From NCBI GenBank assembly GCA_001701115.1, contig DAAJ01000109.1:1-6548 (forward strand): a DNA stretch of 6,548 bases. The letters are read 5' to 3'. The notes beneath the pieces were generated by a model that was given only the letters and a program-made list of their open reading frames with translations, was not told the DNA's origin and did no database searches. Below are positions 1 to 5,079 of this stretch, one piece after another. Source of the DNA: Bacteroidales bacterium GP2. Lineage in GTDB: Bacteria; Bacteroidota; Bacteroidia; Bacteroidales; Muribaculaceae. A program made the translations under genes and the position numbers. Every line of letters begins with the position of its first letter. The stretch's first letter is position 1.

Positions 1-424
1 GAAGTCCGATTTGAGCAACGGACGCATCAAATATCGCCGCCGCAAGACCGGAAAGACCCTGACAATTGAGTGAACCAGCGACATGCAGGCGATTGTAAAC
101 AAATATCCGTGCAACAACACTGCGTATCTTCTGCCTATTATCACCCGCACCGGCTTTAATGAAAGATGCATCTACCGCAATGCCGCATCCAATATCAACT
201 ACAACCTTAAACTTGTGGCGGCACTTGTCGGCATCCGCACTCCGCTCACGCTTTATGTTGCGCGGCATAGTTGGGCAACGGCGGCACGAACCAAAGGAGT
301 GCCCGTCAGCGTGATAAGCGAAGGCATGGGTCACTGCTCCGAAAGCATTACGAGGATTTACCTTGCGAGCATGGATGTGTCTGTTGTCGACAAGGCAAAT
401 TCAATGATACTTGCATCGCTTTAG
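1..424 (+). pseudogene. Tyrosine recombinase (phage/transposon-type integrase), C-terminal part, interrupted by TGA
   Basis: The reading frame starting at base 2 gives the C-terminal catalytic domain of a Bacteroides-type tyrosine site-specific recombinase; the N-terminal arm-binding and core-binding domains lie outside the window. The beta-hairpin segment YRRRKTGK (bases 32-55) comes first. An in-frame TGA at 71-73 follows, at a place where relatives usually carry Trp, and the frame then stays open to the stop at 422-424. After the TGA come YVARHSWAT (Arg of box II), GMGH (box III His) and RIYLAS (the Tyr nucleophile), ending in the usual SVVDKAN tail. The first-box Arg is not in view. An ATG at 83 could start only a fragment of about 113 residues, unlikely to be active alone. 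A single G-to-A change would explain the nonsense codon, so this looks like a recently inactivated integrase. No attachment site is recognisable beside it. Confidence 0.85.
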
Positions 425-482
425 GCATCATCTGCAATTATGGTCAATATCTCAGCAATTTTGGGCTGATTTAGCATCAATC

Positions 483-496
483 CAAAGTTAACTTTG
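483..496 (+). promoter_or_regulatory. Palindromic promoter element before the acetyltransferase gene
   Basis: Bases 483-496 form a perfect 14-bp palindrome, CAAAGTTAACTTTG. Its right half contains TAACTTTG (489-496), an exact match to the Bacteroidetes -7 consensus TAnnTTTG. No good -33 TTTG lies at the usual 19-21 bp spacing; the nearest TTTG (460-463) is about 25 bp away. A transcript would start near 503, giving a leader of about 18 nt to the ATG at 521. The overlap of palindrome and -7 box suggests an operator, but part of the symmetry could arise by chance from the box itself. Confidence 0.5.
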
Positions 497-520
497 CATG
501 ACTCAAATTGTTTTATAGAT

Positions 521-1087
521 ATGACGACAAAAGATTTTATAGCACTCATGGAGTCCGGCGAAGTTATTACAGCTGGCTCTTCCGCCCATAAGAAGATGCA
601 CGAACTCAGCCAGGAGGCAATTCGCATAACCATGCAGATTAACAATGCATACCATACCCATGATGAGATTGTTGCTCTCATGTCGGAGCTTACCGGCACT
701 GAGATTCACGGCAGTTTCGGTCTGTTCCCTCCGTTTTACACCGACTGCGGCAAGAATATCCGCATAGGCAAACGAGTGTTCATAAATGCCGGATGCAAAT
801 TTCAGGACCAGGGTGGAATAACCATTGGCGATGACGTGCTTGTCGGTCACAATTGTGTTATTGCAACACTCAACCATGTTATGGATCCCGACCGCCGTGC
901 TGACATGACAGCTGCTCCGGTAAAAATAGGAGACAAAGTGTGGATTGGTGCAAATGTCACAATCCTTCAGGGAGTCACGATAGGGGAAGGTGCGATAATC
1001 GCGGCAGGAGCGGTTGTCAACAAGGATGTGCCGCCGCGCACTGTTGTAGGCGGAATCCCGGCAAAAGTTATAAAGGCTATAGAATGA
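521..1087 (+). CDS. Maltose/galactoside-type O-acetyltransferase (left-handed beta-helix)
   Basis: This 188-residue protein belongs to the maltose/galactoside O-acetyltransferase (Maa/LacA/NodL) family of cytosolic trimeric enzymes, which move acetyl from acetyl-CoA to a sugar or similar hydroxyl. An N-terminal helical Mac-like region (about 1-60) is followed by hexapeptide repeats (about 75-170), for example IRIGKRVFI, ITIGDDVLVG and VKIGDKVWIGANV. His119 in LNHVMDP sits where the family's catalytic His lies, and Trp141 in VWIG and the C-terminal GGIPAKVIK also fit. The acceptor cannot be told from sequence. I chose ATG 521 because a TTG at 494 would lie inside the promoter palindrome and adds nine residues unlike the family. 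The gene ends in TGA 24 bp before the alcohol dehydrogenase gene, which lies in the same frame; the two are probably co-transcribed. Confidence 0.88.
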   Translation: MTTKDFIALMESGEVITAGSSAHKKMHELSQEAIRITMQINNAYHTHDEIVALMSELTGTEIHGSFGLFPPFYTDCGKNIRIGKRVFINAGCKFQDQGGITIGDDVLVGHNCVIATLNHVMDPDRRADMTAAPVKIGDKVWIGANVTILQGVTIGEGAIIAAGAVVNKDVPPRTVVGGIPAKVIKAIE

Positions 1088-1111
1088 CAAAACTTTAAAA
1101 CAATAATAAAA

Positions 1112-2284
1112 ATGTTAGGAAATTTCGTTTATGCCAATCCCACGAAATTGTATTTCGGAGATGAGGCTCAAAAAAATCTAACCGAAGCTCTCAAAGGCTT
1201 CGGAAAAAAAGTGCTGCTGACCTATGGCGGCGGTTCAATCAAGCGTAATGGCGTGTACGACGATGTCATTGCCGCTTTAAATGCCGCCGGCAAGGAGATT
1301 GTCGAGCTTCCCGGAGTGATGTCAAACCCGACAGTTGACAAACTGAACGAAGGGCGCAAGGTAGCGCGTGAAAACAATGTCGATTTCATTCTTGCAGTTG
1401 GCGGAGGTTCAACCATCGACTACTCAAAAGCTGTAAGCGTGTCCGCATGGTATGACGGCGATGCTTGGGAACGCTTCTGGGTCAAGCAGGATGACCCGAA
1501 GCCCGGGGAAAGGATTATTCCGGTGGGAGCGGTCCTCACAATGGCTGGTACCGGGTCGGAAATGAACGGTGGCTCTGTAATTACAAACCATGCCGCAAAT
1601 TTGAAAATCGGCAAAGTGTTCGGTGAAGAAGTTATGCCAAAATTTGCTGTCCTCAATCCGCGGTACACATTCTCGCTCCCGCAGAGGCAGATGGTAGCGG
1701 GCATCTTCGACACCATGAGCCACATCATGGAGCAATATTTCTCAGGCGATGATGACAGCACTTCAGATTACCTTGCGGAAGGTCTCATGCGCTCTGTTAT
1801 TGAATCAAGCCGCGTTGCCGTTAAAGACCCTGAGAACTACGAGGCGCGCTCAAACCTCATGTGGTCCTCAACATGGGCGCTCAACACCCTTATCGGTGAA
1901 GGCAAGGTACAGGACTGGATGGTACACATGATTGGTCACGCTATCGGAGCAAACACCAATGCAACGCATGGCATGACTCTTTCCGGCATTTCGGTTGCAT
2001 ACTACCGTTTTGTGATGAAGTACGGCATCAAGCGTTTTGCCCGCTTCGCACATGTGGTATGGGGAATCCCCGCAGAAGGCAAGACTGACGAGCAACTTGC
2101 ATCAGAGGGCATTGATGCACTTGCCGCTTGGATCAAGGAGATTGGCGCTGCCTCAGAAATAACATCGCTTGGCGTAACTCCCGATATGCTTGAGGCTATC
2201 GCAGACGCAACAATCATTTTTGATGCCGGTTATCACAAGCTTACCCGCGATGAGGTAATAACAATCCTCCGCAACAGCCTGTAA
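1112..2284 (+). CDS. Iron-containing alcohol dehydrogenase, YqhD/butanol dehydrogenase-like
   Basis: This 390-residue protein is a full-length group III (Fe-ADH) dehydrogenase, closest in motif pattern to E. coli YqhD and clostridial butanol dehydrogenases, which reduce aldehydes to alcohols in the cytosol. A Rossmann-type N-terminal domain carries YGGGS (38-42), GGGSTIDYSK (97-106) and TMAGTGSEMN (143-152). The all-helical C-terminal domain holds the four expected metal ligands: Asp200 and His204 in GIFDTMSHIMEQY, His272 in WMVHMIGH, and His286 in ATHG. The 14-residue gap between the last two matches YqhD. The Gly-Gly-Ser in the first loop, rather than an acidic residue, suggests a preference for NADP(H); that is inference. 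The leader is A-rich and no separate promoter is seen, so expression probably comes from the promoter before the acetyltransferase gene. A strong terminator follows the stop. Likely roles are detoxification of reactive aldehydes or fermentative alcohol formation. Confidence 0.93.
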   Translation: MLGNFVYANPTKLYFGDEAQKNLTEALKGFGKKVLLTYGGGSIKRNGVYDDVIAALNAAGKEIVELPGVMSNPTVDKLNEGRKVARENNVDFILAVGGGSTIDYSKAVSVSAWYDGDAWERFWVKQDDPKPGERIIPVGAVLTMAGTGSEMNGGSVITNHAANLKIGKVFGEEVMPKFAVLNPRYTFSLPQRQMVAGIFDTMSHIMEQYFSGDDDSTSDYLAEGLMRSVIESSRVAVKDPENYEARSNLMWSSTWALNTLIGEGKVQDWMVHMIGHAIGANTNATHGMTLSGISVAYYRFVMKYGIKRFARFAHVVWGIPAEGKTDEQLASEGIDALAAWIKEIGAASEITSLGVTPDMLEAIADATIIFDAGYHKLTRDEVITILRNSL

Positions 2285-2305
2285 CTACAGCTGTTAACGA
2301 CAATG

Positions 2306-2342
2306 CTCCCTGTCCGCTTCAATGCGTGCAGGGAGTTTTGTT
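2306..2342 (+). terminator. Intrinsic terminator after the alcohol dehydrogenase gene
   Basis: CTCCCTG (2306-2312) pairs perfectly with CAGGGAG (2329-2335), and an inner CGC/GCG stem (2315-2317 with 2324-2326) closes a six-base loop. TTTTGTT (2336-2342) follows directly. It starts 22 bp after the dehydrogenase stop and separates that unit from the MarR unit. Confidence 0.88.
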
Positions 2343-2346
2343 ATGT

Positions 2347-2375
2347 TAAAATGGTTGATGTGTCAACTATTTTAG
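2347..2375 (+). promoter_or_regulatory. Long inverted repeat over a likely -7 box: probable MarR operator
   Basis: Two 12-bp arms flank a TGTG spacer (2359-2362). The left arm 2347-2358 is TAAAATGGTTGA and the right arm 2363-2374 is TCAACTATTTTA; they match at 11 of 12 positions, the inner five (GTTGA/TCAAC) perfectly. TATTTTAG (2368-2375), inside and just past the right arm, matches five of the six fixed bases of the Bacteroidetes -7 element TAnnTTTG. No clear -33 TTTG is at normal spacing. The site lies between the upstream terminator and the MarR gene start at 2399. MarR proteins commonly bind such palindromes over their own promoter, so autorepression is the natural reading. Confidence 0.65.
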
Positions 2376-2398
2376 GGCTGGTTTGTTTATTAGATACT

Positions 2399-2833
2399 AT
2401 GATGAATAAAAGCAAAATATATCAGATGCCCAATTTGGGCTGCCGCTTTGGAACCGCCTTCCAGGTGCTATATGGTGAACTCGCCGAAGCGTTGGCAAAT
2501 GCAGGTCTCGACCTGTCTGTCCCTGAATATATACTCCTGCGTGCGCTGTACAGCACTGACGGAATGCAGCAATGCGAGATTGCAGAACTTATAGGCAAGG
2601 ACAAGGCTTCTATAAGCCGGTGCGTGACCGCGATGCAGAAAAAAGGGTTGGTGAGAACAGAGCCGGTGAGCCGCAAATGTGTAAAAGTGTTTGTCGCTGA
2701 AGAGGGGAGGGCAATTGAGCCAGCGGTAATAGCCGTGGCAAAAGAGCGGCATAAGGCTCTTACCGGAATGCTTACTGATGAGGAGCTTTCAATTCTCATG
2801 GAAATATTAGACAAAATAATCAATAAACAATAA
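2399..2833 (+). CDS. MarR-family transcriptional regulator
   Basis: This protein of 144 residues (143 if the adjacent ATG at 2402 is used) has the size and order of a MarR winged helix-turn-helix dimer. An N-terminal helix (LGCRFGTAFQVLYGELAEAL, 13-32) leads to the DNA-binding core (EIAELIGKDKASISRCVTAMQKKGLV, 60-85), the wing (RTEPVSRKCVKVFVAEEGRA) and a C-terminal dimerisation helix. It has four cysteines (15, 59, 75, 94). Cys15 sits at the start of helix 1, near where OhrR and MgrA carry their redox-sensing cysteine, so oxidant or electrophile sensing is possible but unproven. A longer reading from ATG 2303 would run through the terminator and operator and is not credible. The next gene, encoding a thiol oxidoreductase, starts 12 bp after the stop, so the two probably form an operon controlled by the palindrome at 2347-2374. 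Confidence 0.88.
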   Translation: MMNKSKIYQMPNLGCRFGTAFQVLYGELAEALANAGLDLSVPEYILLRALYSTDGMQQCEIAELIGKDKASISRCVTAMQKKGLVRTEPVSRKCVKVFVAEEGRAIEPAVIAVAKERHKALTGMLTDEELSILMEILDKIINKQ

Positions 2834-2845
2834 AAGGATAAAATC

Positions 2846-3574
2846 ATGGATAAAAATGTAATGACATTAACAATCTGGTCTGACTTCGCGTGTCCCTACT
2901 GCTATATCGGTGAAACTCGTTTGCAACATGCAATTGCAGAACTCGGCTTGCAGGACAAGGTGCGGATTGATTACCGCGCTTTTGAACTTGATCCGACTGC
3001 ACCCAAGGATGTTACCACCACCACACCTGAGCGTTTTGCAATGAAGTACCGCCTGTCCATTCCAGAAGCCGAAGCGCAGATTGAGCACATTTCAGAGCTT
3101 GGCAGGGAGATTGGAATCGATTTCAGGTATAAGACTACAAGGTACTCAAATACGCGCGACGCCCATCGCCTGATGAAACTTGCAGAAGCGAAATACGGCA
3201 AGGAAACTGTGGAGAAGCTCAACGAGGCTCTGTTTGCCGCTTATTTTACTGAAAACCTCGTGCTTTCCGACCATAAAGTTCTCCTTGATAAGGCAATGTC
3301 TGTGGGCATGGATGAGAAGGAAGTGAAAGATGTGCTTGAATCAGATATGTATGATGATGAAGTACGCTTTGACGAGCGTGATGCCGCAATGCGGGGTGTC
3401 CATGGAGTGCCATACTTGCTCTTTAACGGTGGGTTTGCTGTTCCGGGCGCAATGTCAACCGAGGGCTTCAAATCAGTACTTGAGCGTGAGTTGAAAAAGC
3501 AGCGTGAAAGCCAGCCCGCTCAGAGTGGCGAGCGTCCGCATGCATGTGGACCGGACGGATGTGTGCTTCTTTAA
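2846..3574 (+). CDS. DsbA-family thiol oxidoreductase, FrnE-like
   Basis: This 242-residue protein is a DsbA-superfamily oxidoreductase of the FrnE type: a thioredoxin fold with an inserted helical domain. The redox motif CPYC is at 16-19 (SDFACPYCYIGETRL), the helical insert spans roughly 60-170, and the cis-Pro loop GVHGVPYLLFNG has Pro189. There is no signal peptide or membrane segment, so it should act in the cytosol, as expected for FrnE. The C-terminus carries CGPDGC (Cys234, Cys239), the CX4C pair described in Deinococcus radiodurans FrnE, where it exchanges disulfides with the active-site pair. The start at 2846 has an AAAGGA purine stretch 7 bp upstream, an unusually good ribosome site for this group. 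The gene follows the MarR gene by 12 bp. Likely roles are disulfide isomerisation or reduction during oxidative or electrophile stress; the substrate is unknown. Confidence 0.87.
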   Translation: MDKNVMTLTIWSDFACPYCYIGETRLQHAIAELGLQDKVRIDYRAFELDPTAPKDVTTTTPERFAMKYRLSIPEAEAQIEHISELGREIGIDFRYKTTRYSNTRDAHRLMKLAEAKYGKETVEKLNEALFAAYFTENLVLSDHKVLLDKAMSVGMDEKEVKDVLESDMYDDEVRFDERDAAMRGVHGVPYLLFNGGFAVPGAMSTEGFKSVLERELKKQRESQPAQSGERPHACGPDGCVLL

Positions 3575-3603
3575 TAAAAAACATCAATTAAAGCATAGCA
3601 AAT

Positions 3604-4227
3604 ATGATAAGGGAATTGACTGTTCAAGGCGTCTTTGCCGAAAACTGCTATTTTTATATCGATGACCATTCCAAAAGCGGGTATATAATTGATCCGGGCG
3701 CACAAGCTGGTCTTATTTACGATGCAGTAGTGAGAAACGGTTGGCATATTGAAAAAATCCTTCTCACCCACGGTCATTTCGACCATTTTGGCGCGGCTGA
3801 AATTCTTCGCGAGAAATTTGCCGCACCTATTTATATATATCCGGCAGATGCGCGCTATCTCACTGACACCCGGCTTAACCTGAGCGCAAACTCAGGCGCA
3901 CCGATAACAGTGCCCCACTATGAGGAACTTTATGATGGCGAAATAATACGTTTGAAGGCAAATTCAAGCTTCACTCTCAAAGTGATCCATACCCCCGGGC
4001 ATACCCCCGGCTCTGTCACATTTTATTCACAGGCGGACAGTGCCGCATTTGTTGGAGATACCCTTTACGAGCATGGTGCCGGACTGACGAATTTCCCCGG
4101 AGGAAACCGTGCCGAGTTGGAAGAATCTATCGTAAGCAAGATTCTTTCTTTGCCGGATGATACTATTCTTCTGTCCGGTCACTCCTCGCCGATTACCGTT
4201 GCCGAAGAACGGCGTTTGCTTTTGTGA
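3604..4227 (+). CDS. Metallo-beta-lactamase-fold hydrolase, glyoxalase II-like
   Basis: This 207-residue protein is a single-domain hydrolase of the glyoxalase II-like (GloB/YcbL) group of the metallo-beta-lactamase superfamily. The metal-binding set is complete: THGHFDH (His56, His58, Asp60, His61), HTPGHTPGS (His133), GDTLY (Asp152) and SGHS (His193). Family members cleave thioesters such as S-lactoylglutathione or related acyl-thiols; the true substrate is not readable. It lacks the extra C-terminal HAGH domain of full glyoxalase II, as is usual for the short bacterial type. Family members more often read GHG where this one reads GHS, and the tail EERRLLL is short, but the fold appears whole. 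It lies 29 bp after the FrnE-like gene on the same strand with no clear promoter between, so co-transcription is likely. It ends 2 bp from the stop of the opposing DUF488 gene. Confidence 0.87.
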   Translation: MIRELTVQGVFAENCYFYIDDHSKSGYIIDPGAQAGLIYDAVVRNGWHIEKILLTHGHFDHFGAAEILREKFAAPIYIYPADARYLTDTRLNLSANSGAPITVPHYEELYDGEIIRLKANSSFTLKVIHTPGHTPGSVTFYSQADSAAFVGDTLYEHGAGLTNFPGGNRAELEESIVSKILSLPDDTILLSGHSSPITVAEERRLLL

Positions 4228-4229
4228 TT

Positions 4230-4577
4230 TTAAAGCAGTTCCCTTAGAATCTGGGCGTTATTATGAATGGTGTCGTGGGAAGAGTACAGCAATGTTACTT
4301 TATTTTTATTCTCGACAATTTCTTTAAAAGCCTCCAAAGCCGGACTATGCAATAATTCTTTTTTGTATTCCTGCTCAAATTCGCTCCAATTTGCCTGCGG
4401 GTTGGAGTGGAACCACTCCCTCAGCTCTGTTGAGGGAGCGATATCTTTGTCCCATAAGTCAAAATGGAATGTCTCATGGGACAATCCGCGTGGCCATAAC
4501 CGGTCGACATATACTCTGAAACCGTCATTGGAATCCATTGGTTCGTAAGCTCTCTTAACTGAAATAGTCTGTGCCAT
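4230..4577 (-). CDS. DUF488 (YeaO-like) protein of unknown function
   Basis: This 115-residue protein matches the DUF488/YeaO family along its whole length. Recognisable blocks are FRVYVDRLWPRGLS (20-33), FDLWDKDIAPSTELREWF (39-56), WSEFEQEYKKEL (64-75) and VTLLYSSHD (94-102), then NNAQILRELL at the end. It has no signal peptide or membrane segment. The family's biochemical role is not established, and I do not assign one. The start codon is the ATG whose complement is at 4575-4577, with an A/T-rich leader and no confident promoter. The gene converges on the metallo-hydrolase gene with 2 bp between the stops, so the two transcripts must overlap at their 3' ends or share termination. Confidence 0.85.
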   Translation of the reverse strand: MAQTISVKRAYEPMDSNDGFRVYVDRLWPRGLSHETFHFDLWDKDIAPSTELREWFHSNPQANWSEFEQEYKKELLHSPALEAFKEIVENKNKVTLLYSSHDTIHNNAQILRELL

Positions 4578-4763
4578 ATTAATAGTTGTGTTATATTATT
4601 GTGTGTATTAAATAAATCTTATTAAACTTCTCATCACTTACTTATAACGCCTGAGGCTTCAAAAAGTATCGGCAATCCAAATTAGAAACTTCAAAATAGT
4701 CCTACAGTATAGAAAAACTATTGTACAGGATCCCCGAGGTAGTAAAAATGATACCGTTGGAAT

Positions 4764-4781
4764 ATGAAAATACATTTTCAT
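4764..4781. repeat. 18-bp palindrome upstream of the nuclease promoter
   Basis: ATGAAAAT (4764-4771) and ATTTTCAT (4774-4781) are perfect inverted copies around AC. The symmetry partly resumes beyond one mismatch on each side (AA 4761-4762 with TT 4783-4784). It lies about 12 bp upstream of the proposed -33 box. It could be a regulator site or a remnant end of a mobile element; with A+T this high, a chance origin cannot be excluded. Confidence 0.5.
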
Positions 4782-4792
4782 GTTAAATTTAG

Positions 4793-4823
4793 ATTGCGGT
4801 ACCTGGAGTTATTATTAATTTTG
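4793..4823 (+). promoter_or_regulatory. Bacteroidetes-type promoter for the XRE remnant and nuclease gene
   Basis: TAATTTTG (4816-4823) is an exact match to the -7 consensus TAnnTTTG. ATTG (4793-4796) matches three of the four bases of the -33 TTTG box, with the accepted 19-bp spacing. Transcription would begin near 4830, about 38 nt before the ATG of the XRE remnant at 4868 and about 250 nt before the nuclease ATG. This is the best two-box promoter in the window. Confidence 0.6.
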
Positions 4824-4867
4824 TGTTTAATATCAAAGTATTGTAATCAACCAGCAAAACAAGTGAT

Positions 4868-5077
4868 ATGGAATCGCAAAAGATAAACAGAATAAAAAAT
4901 ATCTTTAGTTGAGAACGGTAAAACTTGTAAATGATTAGCCAAACAAGTAGGTAAAAACCAAGCAACCGTTTACCGATGGTGTTCCAACAAAATGCAACCA
5001 TCCCTTGATACGCTGGAAGGATTTCTGAATTACTCGATATTGAGGTTAAGGATTTAATTGTGAGCAATAGAGCATAA
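4868..5077 (+). pseudogene. XRE-type helix-turn-helix regulator, decayed by two frameshifts and a nonsense codon
   Basis: Read across three frames, this stretch gives a small XRE/Cro-type DNA-binding protein of about 70 residues. ATG 4868 begins MESQKINRIKNI. One extra base near 4904-4906 shifts to a frame reading LVENGKTCK; a TGA at 4932-4934 replaces the usual Trp before LAKQVGKNQATVYRWCSNK and MQPSLDTLEG. A missing base near 5019-5022 then restores ISELLDIEVKDLIVSNRA and a TAA at 5075-5077. The helix-turn-helix core, the NKMQPSLDTL segment and the LLDIEVKDLI tail are typical of small regulators found beside accessory genes in Bacteroidetes. Three independent lesions make sequencing error unlikely. 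The stop is 2 bp before the nuclease ATG, the spacing of an operon partner, so the nuclease gene has probably lost its cognate regulator. Confidence 0.75.
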
Positions 5078-5079
5078 AT

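Larger units (their letters stand above)
4578..4867. other. AT-rich intergenic region between the DUF488 gene and the XRE remnant
   Basis: This stretch of about 290 bp is visibly richer in A+T than the genes on the left. It contains no credible gene: all frames are short, and the longest minus-strand reading runs across the XRE remnant and resembles no family I know. It holds the DUF488 leader on its left, an 18-bp palindrome at 4764-4781 and a promoter at 4793-4823. The base composition is consistent with imported or decaying DNA. Confidence 0.6.

Noticed and set aside
452..473. Short hairpin TCAGC/GCTGA after the integrase remnant, considered as a terminator.
   Set aside because: There are only five base pairs with an eight-base loop and no real T-tract.
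494..520. TTG at 494 as the start of the acetyltransferase gene.
   Set aside because: It lies inside the palindrome and -7 box, upstream of the expected transcript start, and adds residues unlike the family. ATG 521 fits better.
2303..2398. ATG 2303 as the start of the MarR gene, giving 176 residues.
   Set aside because: The added 32 codons run through the terminator hairpin and the operator palindrome and do not resemble a MarR N-terminus.
3569..3593. AT-rich inverted repeat CTTTAAT/ATTAAAG between the FrnE-like and metallo-hydrolase genes.
   Set aside because: The stem is all but one pair A/T, has an 11-nt loop and no T-run, and overlaps the stop codon. It is too weak for a terminator.
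4657..4697. CTTCAAAA repeated at 4657 and 4689, about 32 bp apart, considered as a repeat-array start.
   Set aside because: There are only two exact short copies in A+T-rich DNA with no conserved longer unit. It is not a CRISPR-like array.
4748..4786. A 12-codon plus-strand reading frame beginning MIPLEYEN.
   Set aside because: It is too short, has no recognisable family, and overlaps the palindrome. It cannot be told from chance.
71..4934. TGA falls where Trp is expected in both the integrase (71-73) and the XRE gene (4932-4934), and TGA alone separates the in-frame acetyltransferase and dehydrogenase genes, hinting at TGA recoded as Trp.
   Set aside because: Intact genes here use TGG throughout for Trp (eight in the dehydrogenase alone) and never an internal TGA. 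The XRE stretch also needs two frameshifts. Ordinary decay by G-to-A change explains it better.
4789..5067. A 92-residue minus-strand reading frame with a hydrophobic stretch.
   Set aside because: It is antisense to the XRE remnant, whose plus-strand similarity is clear. The hydrophobic look comes from A+T-rich complement.
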